Shown: piece after piece, positions 16,222 to 24,934 of the stretch | How positions within the stretch are numbered: position 1 is the stretch's first letter | How the letters are laid out: every line of letters begins with the position of its first letter | Assembly (NCBI GenBank): GCA_029779695.1 | Contig: JAKPAB010000310.1 | Location: 1 to 35,071 of the forward strand | DNA from: Bacillota bacterium | GTDB taxonomy: Bacteria > Bacillota > Clostridia > Lachnospirales > Lachnospiraceae | Length of the DNA stretch: 35,071 nucleotides | Reading direction: 5' to 3' | Made by a program: the position numbers and the translations under genes | Notes under the pieces: model-generated | Database searches by the model: none | Told to the model about the DNA's origin: nothing | The model's input: the letters and a program-made list of their open reading frames with translations, nothing else

Positions 16222-17100
16222 ATGTTTGGATATGTGACGGCAAATAAAACGGAGATGTCAGATCAACAGATAGATACCTATAAGGGATATTACTGTGGAT
16301 TATGCCAGATGTTAAAAAAGCGAGGGGGTCAGAAGGCTCAGCTTCTCCTTAATTATGATATTACATTTTTGTCCATGCTTCTGGCAGGGTTATATGAACC
16401 TCAAGAGGAAAAATCACTTTTTACCTGTCCGGTTCATCCAACCAAGAAAAGAACGGCTACGGAGAGCGAGATCACTACATACTGTGCAGACATGGATATT
16501 TTGCTTAGTTATTATAATCTTATGGATGATTATTTTGACGAAGGCAAGAAGAATCATAAGAAGTTGGCGGATTATATCTTACCTTCCCTTGACCGGATAA
16601 GGACCAGGTATCCACGTCAGACCAAGGCTGTAGCGGAAGCGCTTAAGCTCATCGATGAAGCAGAACACAGAAAAGAAGAGAATCTGTCGATAATTTCTGA
16701 CTACTGCGGACATATGCTGGGAGAGATCTTCGTCTACGACGAAAATGATGTGTGGAAGGATGATCTAAGGCAGATGGGATATTATCTGGGCAAGTTCGTG
16801 TATATTATGGATGCTTTTTGTGATCTGGATGATGATATCAAAAAAAATAATTTTAATCCTCTGAAAGATATACGAGATAAGGACTGTAAGTGTTTTGAGA
16901 CATACATGAGACAGCTACTGACGACTCAGATGGCAGAGTGTACTTCGCGCTTTGAACATATGCCTATATTAAAAAATTCTGATTTAATAAGGAATATACT
17001 TTATTCAGGAGTTTGGATGAAGTATGATATCTGTCAGGCAAAAAAGGTAGACTGCAATAAGAATAAAAAGATAAAGGCATCAAAGCCTGACAAGCAGTAA
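16222..17100 (+). CDS. DUF5685 family protein
   Basis: The 292-residue protein matches DUF5685 of Clostridia as I know it: MFGYVTANK start, YYCGLCQMLKKRGGQ (23-37), LLLNYDITFLSMLLAGLYEP, CPVHPTKKR and YCADMDILLSYYNLMDDYFDEGK. The later part has DYCGHMLGEIF (160-170) and YIMDAFCDLDDD (194-205) followed by NNFNP. Predicted all-helical and soluble, with many Cys and His near the N-terminus that could hold a metal. The function is unknown. The DDYFDE and DLDDD pair and the Tyr-Cys motif recall the isoprenoid synthase fold (squalene/phytoene type), an untested similarity. The start follows GGAG by 10 nt, which is weak. A 42-bp tandem duplication covers its last codons and stop. Confidence 0.8.
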   Translation: MFGYVTANKTEMSDQQIDTYKGYYCGLCQMLKKRGGQKAQLLLNYDITFLSMLLAGLYEPQEEKSLFTCPVHPTKKRTATESEITTYCADMDILLSYYNLMDDYFDEGKKNHKKLADYILPSLDRIRTRYPRQTKAVAEALKLIDEAEHRKEENLSIISDYCGHMLGEIFVYDENDVWKDDLRQMGYYLGKFVYIMDAFCDLDDDIKKNNFNPLKDIRDKDCKCFETYMRQLLTTQMAECTSRFEHMPILKNSDLIRNILYSGVWMKYDICQAKKVDCNKNKKIKASKPDKQ

Positions 17101-17156
17101 TATAATAAAAAGATAAAGGCATCAAAGCCTGACAAGCAGTAATATAATAAAAAGAT
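17062..17156 (+). repeat. 42-bp perfect tandem duplication over the DUF5685 stop codon
   Basis: Copy 1 (17062-17103) holds the last 12 codons and the stop TAA (17098-17100); copy 2 (17104-17145) is identical, and 11 bp of a third copy follow (17146-17156). As 42 is divisible by 3, the second copy keeps the same frame and repeats the peptide NKKIKASKPDKQ after the stop, apart from its first residue context. The unit also contains a small AGGC/GCCT hairpin. Confidence 0.95.
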
Positions 17157-17172
17157 TAATACTGGCAGGCAG

Positions 17173-17181
17173 TGCTATACT
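17173..17181 (+). promoter_or_regulatory. Candidate extended -10 promoter for the J-domain gene
   Basis: TGcTATACT forms an extended -10 element 59 nt before the J-domain gene start. No good -35 hexamer is seen at the right distance, as is allowed for extended -10 promoters. Confidence 0.35.
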
Positions 17182-17240
17182 GTAACAGATAGCCAGCGTT
17201 GGCCAAAATATAAATAGAAAACAATCAGGAGTACTACTGA

Positions 17241-17870
17241 ATGGACCCATACCGAATTCTTGGCGTCACTTATGATGCAACAGACGATGACATAAAAAAA
17301 GCATATAGGATGCTGAGCAGAAAATATCATCCGGATGCCAATATTAATAATCCTAACAAGGCTCAGGCCGAAGAAAAGTTCAAGCAGGTTCAGGAAGCAT
17401 ATAACATCATAATGAACCAGCGACAGAATAAGTCCAATGGGTATGGATATTCCTATTCAAACAGAGCATCTGGAGCACCGGAAGGTGACAGTGCTGTAGA
17501 TGTAGAGTTAAGAGCAGCAGCTAACTATATACGTTCAGGGTATTACAGAGAAGCAGAAAATGCTCTTAACAGTATAGAAACCGGAATGAGAAACGGAACT
17601 TGGTACTATCTGTCAGCAGTTTGTGCTATGGGAAGAGGCGAAAGAGATTCAGCAAAGAACTATATCAATCAGGCTGTAGCTATAGAACCAGGTAATTTCC
17701 AGTTTAGACAGCTCCAGAGACAGATAGATATGGGAATGAGCATGGGCCAACAAAATAATTGGTATGAGACAAGAGGCCAGAGCTATGGTAGACCTTATAA
17801 TGGTGAGAGCTCTAACTGGTGTCTGGATATGCTTTTGCTAAATCTATTCTGCAATTTCTGCATATGCTGA
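17241..17870 (+). CDS. J-domain protein with helical repeats and Cys-rich hydrophobic tail
   Basis: The 209-residue protein has an N-terminal J-domain (about 1-65) with the DnaK-stimulating HPD motif at 30-32 and the DPYRILGV start. A Ser/Tyr/Gly-rich linker follows, then a pair of TPR-like helices (about 88-160: [21 protein letters not shown] and [20 protein letters not shown], each written in part). A Gln/Met/Gly-rich stretch leads to an unusual end, [16 protein letters not shown], with four Cys in a short hydrophobic tail. It is not DnaJ itself: the zinc-finger and C-terminal domains are missing. It should recruit DnaK to some client; the tail suggests membrane contact or metal binding. 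It lies after the zinc-ribbon and DUF5685 genes. AGGAG precedes the ATG. Confidence 0.88.
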   Translation: MDPYRILGVTYDATDDDIKKAYRMLSRKYHPDANINNPNKAQAEEKFKQVQEAYNIIMNQRQNKSNGYGYSYSNRASGAPEGDSAVDVELRAAANYIRSGYYREAENALNSIETGMRNGTWYYLSAVCAMGRGERDSAKNYINQAVAIEPGNFQFRQLQRQIDMGMSMGQQNNWYETRGQSYGRPYNGESSNWCLDMLLLNLFCNFCIC

Positions 17871-17917
17871 CAATATTACGATTTGCAATTATGCATCCAA
17901 TAGAAGATAATTAATAT

Positions 17918-20167
17918 ATGAAATATGCAGATATAATAGTTGATATCACATTAGAAAAATTAAATCATACTTTTCAGTACATGATCCCGGAGGAACTTCA
18001 GCCAGAAGTTACTGTCGGGATTCGTGTCATTGTGCCCTTTGGCAACGGAAAAAGGGATATAAACGGCGTAGTTGTGGAGATCTCCGAGGAACCGAAGCTT
18101 GATCCCAAGCGGATCAAACCTATAAAGGGTATTCTTTACTCACAGGAAAAATCAGAAAGGGAGTTGGTAGCACTTTCTTACTTTTTAAGTGAGCACTTTG
18201 GATCTACCATGAATCAGGCACTTAAAACTGTGATTCCCCTTCGAAAGAAAACATCACCCAAGGAAAAGAAAATGGTGTCACTAAGAGCTTCAAGGGATGA
18301 AACAGCCAATTTCTTATCTAATCTCAGATCTAAAAAGAAATATTCCGTATCAAAAGAGAGACTTATCAAGGAGTTGATGGCAGAACCTGAGATCCCTTGG
18401 GACATCATAACCTGTAAGCTACATATAACATCTGATAATATCAGGGCACTTGAAAAGTCCGGCATTGTCAGAGTAGATTCTTATAGAGAATTCAGAAATC
18501 CAATCGACAATAAAAATATAGATAAAGGCGAAGGCAAAAAAGTTATTGAGCTAAATGCTGAACAAAATAGATGTGTTGAAACCGTACGGGAAGACATTGA
18601 AAGAGGGATCAATAGGCCATATTTATTGTATGGAGTTACAGGAAGCGGCAAAACAGAAGTGTATATGGATCTTATAGAGGATACTTTATCTGCAGGTAAG
18701 GAAGCCATTATGCTGATACCTGAGATCTCCCTAACATATCAGACAGTTATGCGTTTCTATCACAGATTCGGAGAATTAGTATCTATTATTAATTCCAGAA
18801 TGAGTGAAGGAGAGAGGTCAGATCAGATAGACCGGGTCAAAAACGGAAGCTGCAAGATTATAGTAGGACCCAGATCTGCACTGTTCACACCTTTTTCAAA
18901 TCTTGGTATTATAATCGTTGATGAAGAGCATGAAACATCCTATAAGAGTGAGACTGCGCCAAGGTATCATGCAGTACCTGTAGCGGTTGAAAGAGGAAGA
19001 CTCTGTAATTGTCCGGTGATACTGGGAAGCGCCACTCCATCGGTAGAGACATTTCAAAAGGCCAAGAATAATGAGTACGGACTGCTGACTCTTAATAGTA
19101 GAGTGGAGGACAGAAATCTACCAAAGGCAGAGATCATTGATCTAAGAGAGGAATTAAAATCAGGCAATCGCTCTGTTATCAGTAGGAGATTAAGGGAACT
19201 AATGGCCGATAGACTGGAAAAAGGCCAGCAGATCATGCTTTTTCTAAACAGACGAGGGATGATGGGATCGGTATCGTGCAGAGCTTGTGGAACAGTAATG
19301 AAATGTCCTCACTGCGATGTATCTATGACACTTCACAAGGATGGAATGCTTCACTGTCACTACTGTGGCCATAAAATGCCGAGGCCGGTGGAATGTCCTG
19401 AATGTCATTCTAAATATATAGGAACAATGAGAGCAGGAACAGAACAGGTGGAAGAATCGGTACATAAGATTTTCCCAGAGGCAAGGATTCTGAGGATGGA
19501 TGCAGATACCACTAAGGGTAAGGATGGTCACGAGAAGATACTGGCATCCTTTTCAAACAATGAAGCGGATATTTTGATCGGAACTCAGATGATCGTCAAA
19601 GGCCATGATTTTCCAGAGGTTACCCTTATGGGAATATTGGCCGCAGATATGTCTCTTAATATTTCTGATTTCAGAGCGGGAGAGAGAACCTTTGATCTAC
19701 TGGTTCAGGCTGCTGGTAGAGCAGGACGTGGGGATACTCCGGGAACGGTTCTGATCCAGACATACCAGACTGATAATTACAGCATTATAGCATCGGCAGC
19801 CCAAGATTATGAGGCATTTTACAAAAATGAAGTGCTGTTTAGAAGACTGGGTAATTACCCACCCTTTGGTCATATGCTCAAAATATTGTTGGAAGAAAAA
19901 GACATCAAGGATCTAAAAATGGCTTGTGATCATCTGGCAGGATACCTAAGGGAAAAACTTCCACAAGATGGTGATAAGGAAAGCTCGGTATTAGGGCCGG
20001 AGGATGATTTCCCGGCAAAGGTTAATGATGTATATAAAAAGACAATATATATAAAAAACAAAGATTATGATAAACTAATCAAGGCAAAAAAGATGATATC
20101 CAGAGAGCTACGTGAAAATAGGAAGCTCTCAGGAGTTACTATATGGTTTGATTACGACCCATTGTAG
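17918..20167 (+). CDS. priA: Primosomal protein N' (replication restart helicase)
   Basis: Restarts stalled replication forks and loads the replicative helicase. The 749-residue protein has the N-terminal 3'-DNA-binding domain (YADIIVDITLEKLNHTFQY, VPFGNGKRDINGVV), a winged-helix region, and the SF2 helicase core: Walker A GVTGSGKTEVY (about 240), DEEH (about 335), GSATPS, and QAAGRAGRGD. Between the lobes lie the zinc-binding Cys residues CRACG, CPHC, CHYCG and CPEC (about 454-495). Length fits the family (732 in E. coli). The ribosome binding site is weak. It opens the conserved block priA-def-fmt. The 63-nt gap to def holds a decamer repeat. Confidence 0.97.
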   Translation: MKYADIIVDITLEKLNHTFQYMIPEELQPEVTVGIRVIVPFGNGKRDINGVVVEISEEPKLDPKRIKPIKGILYSQEKSERELVALSYFLSEHFGSTMNQALKTVIPLRKKTSPKEKKMVSLRASRDETANFLSNLRSKKKYSVSKERLIKELMAEPEIPWDIITCKLHITSDNIRALEKSGIVRVDSYREFRNPIDNKNIDKGEGKKVIELNAEQNRCVETVREDIERGINRPYLLYGVTGSGKTEVYMDLIEDTLSAGKEAIMLIPEISLTYQTVMRFYHRFGELVSIINSRMSEGERSDQIDRVKNGSCKIIVGPRSALFTPFSNLGIIIVDEEHETSYKSETAPRYHAVPVAVERGRLCNCPVILGSATPSVETFQKAKNNEYGLLTLNSRVEDRNLPKAEIIDLREELKSGNRSVISRRLRELMADRLEKGQQIMLFLNRRGMMGSVSCRACGTVMKCPHCDVSMTLHKDGMLHCHYCGHKMPRPVECPECHSKYIGTMRAGTEQVEESVHKIFPEARILRMDADTTKGKDGHEKILASFSNNEADILIGTQMIVKGHDFPEVTLMGILAADMSLNISDFRAGERTFDLLVQAAGRAGRGDTPGTVLIQTYQTDNYSIIASAAQDYEAFYKNEVLFRRLGNYPPFGHMLKILLEEKDIKDLKMACDHLAGYLREKLPQDGDKESSVLGPEDDFPAKVNDVYKKTIYIKNKDYDKLIKAKKMISRELRENRKLSGVTIWFDYDPL

Positions 20168-20180
20168 GATAGTAATAAAG

Positions 20181-20220
20181 TAAATAGAAATAAATAGATA
20201 TAAATAGATATAAATAGAAG
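20181..20220 (+). repeat. Four tandem 10-bp repeats between priA and def
   Basis: Four adjacent decamers of pattern TAAATAGaaa/ata/ata/aag fill 20181-20220, ending at the AGAGGAAAAA ribosome binding site of def. They begin 13 nt after the priA stop. Copy-number change here would alter spacer length but no coding sequence. Confidence 0.9.
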
Positions 20221-20230
20221 AGAGGAAAAA

Positions 20231-20734
20231 ATGGCACTTAGAAATATTAGAATTGAGGGAGACCCTATACTGAATAAGGTGGCACATCCTGTAACAGAAA
20301 TGAAAGACAGACTTCAGATCCTTGTTGATGATATGCTTGATACTATGTATGAAAACAGTGGTGTAGGACTGGCGGCACCTCAGGTAGGCGTACTCAGAAG
20401 AATAGTTGTGGTCGATGTTGGAGAAGGTCCTGTCATCATGGTTAATCCTGAGATCACAGAATCTGACGGTGAACAGACAGGGCAGGAAGGATGCTTAAGC
20501 ATACCGGATAAGGCAGGAATAGTTACGCGTCCTCAGCATATTAAGGTAAAATATCAAGATAGAGATATGAAGAATATTGAGATCGAAGCTGAGGATTTTT
20601 TTGCCAGAGCAATATGTCACGAACTTGATCATCTAGATGGTCATCTCTATGTCGAAAAGGTTGAGGGAGAACTCTTCGAAGTAGGCGGAGATAATGATCT
20701 TGAGGATGATTTTAAAGATGATTTTGAGGGATAA
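20231..20734 (+). CDS. def: Peptide deformylase
   Basis: Removes the formyl group from the N-terminal Met of new proteins in the cytoplasm. The 167-residue protein shows all three family motifs: GVGLAAPQVG, EGCLSIP (metal ligand Cys) and HELDHLDG (two His ligands and catalytic Glu). An acidic tail follows the last helix. AGAGGAAAAA precedes the ATG. The stop lies 5 nt before fmt, whose Shine-Dalgarno sequence is inside the last codons of def, so the two are translationally linked; Fmt adds the formyl group that Def removes. Confidence 0.97.
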   Translation: MALRNIRIEGDPILNKVAHPVTEMKDRLQILVDDMLDTMYENSGVGLAAPQVGVLRRIVVVDVGEGPVIMVNPEITESDGEQTGQEGCLSIPDKAGIVTRPQHIKVKYQDRDMKNIEIEAEDFFARAICHELDHLDGHLYVEKVEGELFEVGGDNDLEDDFKDDFEG

Positions 20735-20739
20735 TATTT

Positions 20740-21696
20740 ATGAGAGTGATTTTTATGGGAACACCGGACTTCGCTGTTCCGGTTATTGACGCTATCGATA
20801 GAGCAGGACATGATATAGTTCTTGTAGTTACACAGCCGGATCGTCCTAAGGGAAGAAAGGCAGAACTTGTAGCATCACCGGTAAAAGAATGGGCCTTGTC
20901 TCATGGCAAGACTGTTTTTCAGCCTGAGAAGATCAAACGTCCTGAGGTTGTGGAAGAATTACATAAATATCAGGCTGATGTTGCTGTTGTGGCTGCCTAT
21001 GGTCAGATATTGTCAAAAGAGATATTAGATATGCCTCGTCTGGGGTGCATCAATATCCATGCGTCACTTTTGCCCAAGTATAGAGGTGCAGCGCCTATTC
21101 AGTGGTCTATTTTGAATGGTGATAAGATAACAGGTATCACCACGATGCAGATGGGTGTAGGACTCGATGATGGTGATATACTTATGCAAAAAGAGGTTCC
21201 TATTTCTAAGGAAGATACAGGTGGAACACTTTTTGAAAAAATGTCACTGGCAGGTGGAGATCTAATAACGGTTACTCTTGAGGCAGCAGAAAAAGGTGAA
21301 CTCCATCCCATAAAGCAGGATGAAAACCTGGTGACTCATGTAGGAATGATAAAAAAAGAATATGGCAATATTGACTTCTCATGGGATGCAGAGAGGATCG
21401 TAAATCATATAAGAGGACTGAATCCCTGGCCAAGTGCATATACTATGTATAATGGAATTATGATAAAAATCTGGAAGGGTGAGGCAATCTCAGCTACAGA
21501 GGCCAATATTGAGATAGATAAGACCGCAGTAATAGGAACTATATCCAAGGTATCCAAAGACGAACTTCTGGTCAAGACCGGAAGCGGCTACCTATCGGTA
21601 AAAGAACTACAGGTCGCAGGGAAGAAGAGAATGGATGTTTCGGAATTCTTAAGAGGACACAAGCTCCAGGTAGGGGATGTATTTTCCAGAGAATGA
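20740..21696 (+). CDS. fmt: Methionyl-tRNA formyltransferase
   Basis: Formylates Met-tRNA with 10-formyl-tetrahydrofolate to make the initiator tRNA. The 318-residue protein begins with the Rossmann strand MRVIFMGTPDFAVPVI, has the formyl-THF-binding and catalytic region CINIHASLLPKYRGAAPIQW with the family Asn-His-Asp arrangement (Asp in DDGDILMQ), and a C-terminal beta-barrel tRNA-binding domain from about residue 205. GAGGG at 20726-20730 serves as its ribosome binding site. The upstream partner is def. A zinc peptidase gene follows after 32 nt. Confidence 0.97.
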   Translation: MRVIFMGTPDFAVPVIDAIDRAGHDIVLVVTQPDRPKGRKAELVASPVKEWALSHGKTVFQPEKIKRPEVVEELHKYQADVAVVAAYGQILSKEILDMPRLGCINIHASLLPKYRGAAPIQWSILNGDKITGITTMQMGVGLDDGDILMQKEVPISKEDTGGTLFEKMSLAGGDLITVTLEAAEKGELHPIKQDENLVTHVGMIKKEYGNIDFSWDAERIVNHIRGLNPWPSAYTMYNGIMIKIWKGEAISATEANIEIDKTAVIGTISKVSKDELLVKTGSGYLSVKELQVAGKKRMDVSEFLRGHKLQVGDVFSRE

Positions 21697-21728
21697 AAAT
21701 AAGGTAAAAGGATAGAAAGAGGTATGTT

Positions 21729-22433
21729 ATGGGATATTATGGATATTATTTTGATCCTACATATATACTGGTGATCATAGGAGTAATCATATGTGCGATA
21801 GCATCAATTAATGTAAACAGCACATTTAAAAGGTACAGTAAGGTCAGAAGTGTATCAGGTATGACCGGACGAGAGGTTGCAGAGAAGATACTTCAGATCA
21901 ATGGTATCTATGATGTGAGGGTCGAGCATATAGCAGGTAATCTGACAGATCACTATGATCCAAGGGGTAAGGTGCTTAGACTCTCAGATTCAGTTTACAA
22001 TTCTCAGAGTGTTGCAGCTATTGGTGTTGCTGCTCATGAATGTGGACATGCAGTTCAGGATCAGGTTAATTATGCACCTCTTGATATCAGAGGAGCCATG
22101 GTTCCGGCAGTGAATTTCAGTTCTAAACTGGCATGGCCTCTTATTTTGATCGGTCTTTTTTTTAACAGCAGTATGAGCTATTACATAATTATGGCCGGTG
22201 TGGTTCTTTTCTCACTGGCAGTACTTTTCCAGATCGTGACTCTTCCTGTGGAGTTTAATGCTTCTCATAGGGCACTTGCCATTCTGGAAAATAATTCAGT
22301 ACTAGAAGACAGTGAACTTAAAGGTGTTAGAAAAGTTCTTGGTGCTGCAGCTCTTACATATGTAGCCAGCGCACTCAGCGCTATTTTACAGCTGCTCAGA
22401 TTGCTTTTGCTGGCTAACAGAAGAAGCAACTGA
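21729..22433 (+). CDS. Membrane zinc metallopeptidase (YugP-like, Zn_peptidase_2 family)
   Basis: A 234-residue integral membrane protein. An N-terminal Tyr-rich segment leads to a first transmembrane helix (about 10-27). The active-site motif HECGH (about residues 103-107) is the HExxH zinc-binding signature in the context AAHECGHAVQDQ. Two or three more hydrophobic helices follow (about 135-180) and one near the C-terminus. The motif VEHIAGNLTDHYDP before the active site is characteristic of the YugP-like family. The substrates are unknown; a membrane quality-control role is possible. It is often found between fmt and rsmB in Clostridia. AGAGGT stands upstream of the ATG. Confidence 0.9.
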   Translation: MGYYGYYFDPTYILVIIGVIICAIASINVNSTFKRYSKVRSVSGMTGREVAEKILQINGIYDVRVEHIAGNLTDHYDPRGKVLRLSDSVYNSQSVAAIGVAAHECGHAVQDQVNYAPLDIRGAMVPAVNFSSKLAWPLILIGLFFNSSMSYYIIMAGVVLFSLAVLFQIVTLPVEFNASHRALAILENNSVLEDSELKGVRKVLGAAALTYVASALSAILQLLRLLLLANRRSN

Positions 22434-22490
22434 TATATAAAGCAAAGCATAAAAACGATAAAAATAATAAGCTAAAAGCGAAAGATTTAA

Positions 22491-23795
22491 ATGACAAATA
22501 CAAGAGAGATAGCGTATAAATGCCTGTATATGGTGCTTGAAGAAGGCTCATTTTTAAATGAAGTCATGGATGGAACACTATTAAAGTATGATTATTTAGA
22601 AGAAGGCGACAGACACTTTCTGATGAGGATCGTGAAGGGAACTGTAGAGAAACTCCCTGAGATTGACTTTTATCTGAATAAAATATCCAAGACTCCGGTG
22701 AGAAAGATGAAAAAGGAAGTCAGGACCATACTTAGAATGGGTATATACCAGATCCATTTTATGGACAGTGTCAAGGAGCATGCTGCGGTCAATGAGTCTG
22801 TAAAGCTGGCTGGTAAGCATGGATATCCTGGATTCAAGGGATTTATAAATGGAGTTCTGAGAAATTATATCAGGCAGCAGGATGATCTTGTTCCTGATAC
22901 TGACGAGATCAGGTATTCAATGCCACAGTGGATAATAGATCTGTTTATATCTGATATTGGAGAGGATGATACCCATAGGACGTTGGAGGCTTTTTCCAAA
23001 CTATCACATCTGACGGTCAGATTGAATCTGAAGAAAGGTTCGAAAGAGGAAATTGTAAATATACTTAAGTCAGAGGGATTGACTGTTACTGAAGTAGATT
23101 ATCCATGGCCTGAAAATATTGATCCACCGGTATATAGGATCTCAGGCATAGATTCACTCTCATCGCTTAAGAGCTTTAATGAAGGATATTTTTACATTCA
23201 GGATCTAAGCTCTATGCTCCCGATATTTCTGGCGGGGATCAAGCCGGGAATGAAGGTTCTGGATGTATGCGCTGCGCCCGGTGGTAAGACTCTTATAGCC
23301 GCAGAACTGACCGGAGACTCCGGGAATGTCATATCTCGTGACAGGGATGAGAAAAAAGCAGAGCTTATCAGAAATAATGTTAATAAAGCTGGTTATGACA
23401 ATGTAGATGTTCAGGTCAGGGATGCTACGATAACAGGCGAAGATGACAAAGGCAAGTATGATGTTGTCATCTGTGATCTTCCTTGTTCTGGTCTTGGAGT
23501 CATAGGAAGAAAATCAGATATGCGATATAGAGTCAGACCAGATGATTTAAAAGAACTGCAGAAATTGCAGAGACAGATAATCGATGCATCAGTAGAGTAT
23601 ACCAAGCCCGGCGGAATACTGGTTTATTCCACATGTACCATTAATAAGGGCGAGAATCAGGACAATAGGGATTATATAATACATAAATATCCCTATTACA
23701 GATTAGGATACGATAAACAGATATTACCCTTTGAATATGAAAGTGATGGATTCTATATATCGCTTTTCCAAAGAGAAGATCAATCAGAAAATTAA
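22491..23795 (+). CDS. rsmB: 16S rRNA (cytosine-967-C5)-methyltransferase
   Basis: Methylates C967 of 16S rRNA. The 434-residue protein begins with a NusB-like all-helical RNA-binding domain (about 1-135: TREIAYKCLYMVLEEGSF, EHAAVNESVKLA, GFINGVLRNY). The Rossmann methyltransferase domain has the SAM loop DVCAAPGGKT, the catalytic PC motif CDLPCSGLGVIGRKSD, and the second Cys in VYSTCTINKGEN. Two Cys are thus present as needed for RNA m5C chemistry. The ribosome binding site is weak (GAAAG). It ends 8 nt before rlmN, and the pair is likely co-translated. Confidence 0.95.
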   Translation: MTNTREIAYKCLYMVLEEGSFLNEVMDGTLLKYDYLEEGDRHFLMRIVKGTVEKLPEIDFYLNKISKTPVRKMKKEVRTILRMGIYQIHFMDSVKEHAAVNESVKLAGKHGYPGFKGFINGVLRNYIRQQDDLVPDTDEIRYSMPQWIIDLFISDIGEDDTHRTLEAFSKLSHLTVRLNLKKGSKEEIVNILKSEGLTVTEVDYPWPENIDPPVYRISGIDSLSSLKSFNEGYFYIQDLSSMLPIFLAGIKPGMKVLDVCAAPGGKTLIAAELTGDSGNVISRDRDEKKAELIRNNVNKAGYDNVDVQVRDATITGEDDKGKYDVVICDLPCSGLGVIGRKSDMRYRVRPDDLKELQKLQRQIIDASVEYTKPGGILVYSTCTINKGENQDNRDYIIHKYPYYRLGYDKQILPFEYESDGFYISLFQREDQSEN

Positions 23796-23803
23796 GGAAA
23801 TAT

Positions 23804-24841
23804 ATGGTAACAGACATTAGAGGAATGAGCCTAAGTGAACTCACGGAATACATGGAATCTCTTGGAGAAAAGAAATTTCGTGCCAGTCAGGTCTATAGGT
23901 GGCTTCACGTAAACCTGGTAAAAGATTATGAGGAAATGGGAAATATCCCAGCCTCTATCAGAAGCAGGCTGGCTATTGAGGCTCCGTTATATTCACTGGA
24001 ACAGGAAGAACTACAGATATCTGAGATAGACGGAACTAGAAAATATCTGTTTAAACTCCAGGATGGCAATATGATAGAGGCTGTTCTGATGAGATACAAA
24101 CATGGTAATTCTGTTTGCATATCATCGCAGGTGGGATGCAGGATGGGCTGCGTGTTTTGTGCTTCTACAATAGGTGGACTGGTAAGATCACTTACTGTCG
24201 GCGAGATGCTAGACCAGATCTACACAATTCAAAGAGAAACCGGTGAAAGGGTATCAAATGTGGTGATCATGGGGACTGGGGAGCCTCTGGATAATTTTGA
24301 TAACCTGATCAAATTCATTGGATTGATCACTGATGAGAATGGATTGAATATCAGCCAGAGGAATATCACGGTATCTACATCAGGGATCATACCAAAGATC
24401 AATGAGCTTGCAGATAAGAAACTTGCCATAACACTGGCACTTTCACTTCATGCAACGACACAGGAGAAGAGGAAAGAGCTTATGCCTGTTGCCAATGCAT
24501 ATGATATAGAAGAAACGGTTATGGCTATGAGACATTATGCCAAGGCTACAGGCAGAAGAGTAACCTTTGAATATAGCCTTATCCATGGTGAAAATGATAG
24601 TGCCGAAGATGCCGAAGGATTATACAGACTATTGAGAAATATGAATTGCCTTATTAATCTTATACCTGTGAATCCAGTGAGAGAGAGATCTTTTATACGT
24701 CCTGATAAAAAGGATGTGTATGCTTTTCAAAAAAAGCTTGAAGACCACGGACTTAATGCTACAATCAGACGTGAGCTGGGCTCTGATATTGACGGGGCTT
24801 GTGGGCAGCTTCGTATGAAAAAAAGCAGTAATTTGCTCTAA
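23804..24841 (+). CDS. rlmN: 23S rRNA (adenine-2503-C2)-methyltransferase, radical SAM
   Basis: Methylates A2503 of 23S rRNA (and tRNA A37) by a radical mechanism. The 345-residue protein has the iron-sulfur CxxxCxxC motif CRMGCVFCAST, the GTGEPLDNFDN SAM-binding block, SLHATTQEKR, and the conserved catalytic Cys in DIDGACGQLR. The N-terminal helical RNA-binding domain is present (LTEYMESLGEKKFRASQVYRW). AAGGAAA precedes the ATG. RlmN, not the resistance enzyme Cfr, is indicated by its place in the conserved rsmB-rlmN-PP2C order. Confidence 0.96.
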   Translation: MVTDIRGMSLSELTEYMESLGEKKFRASQVYRWLHVNLVKDYEEMGNIPASIRSRLAIEAPLYSLEQEELQISEIDGTRKYLFKLQDGNMIEAVLMRYKHGNSVCISSQVGCRMGCVFCASTIGGLVRSLTVGEMLDQIYTIQRETGERVSNVVIMGTGEPLDNFDNLIKFIGLITDENGLNISQRNITVSTSGIIPKINELADKKLAITLALSLHATTQEKRKELMPVANAYDIEETVMAMRHYAKATGRRVTFEYSLIHGENDSAEDAEGLYRLLRNMNCLINLIPVNPVRERSFIRPDKKDVYAFQKKLEDHGLNATIRRELGSDIDGACGQLRMKKSSNLL

Positions 24842-24861
24842 TTATATTTTTTTAGTATAAT
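24833..24861 (+). promoter_or_regulatory. Candidate promoter for the PP2C-prkC genes
   Basis: TTGCTC (24833-24838), a 17-nt spacer and a perfect TATAAT (24856-24861) lie at the rlmN stop, 74 nt before the phosphatase start. The -35 matches only its first half. It would allow the signalling genes to be expressed apart from rRNA methylation. Confidence 0.5.
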
Positions 24862-24934
24862 TGCTAACGAATCTGTAGTTTAATAGACAGAAACGAAGGC
24901 AGGCTGTTTTTTCAGCATGTGAAGGGACTTATTA

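Noticed and set aside
17062-17156. Possible CRISPR or repeat array
   Set aside because: The units are directly adjacent with no spacers and include coding sequence; it is a simple tandem duplication.
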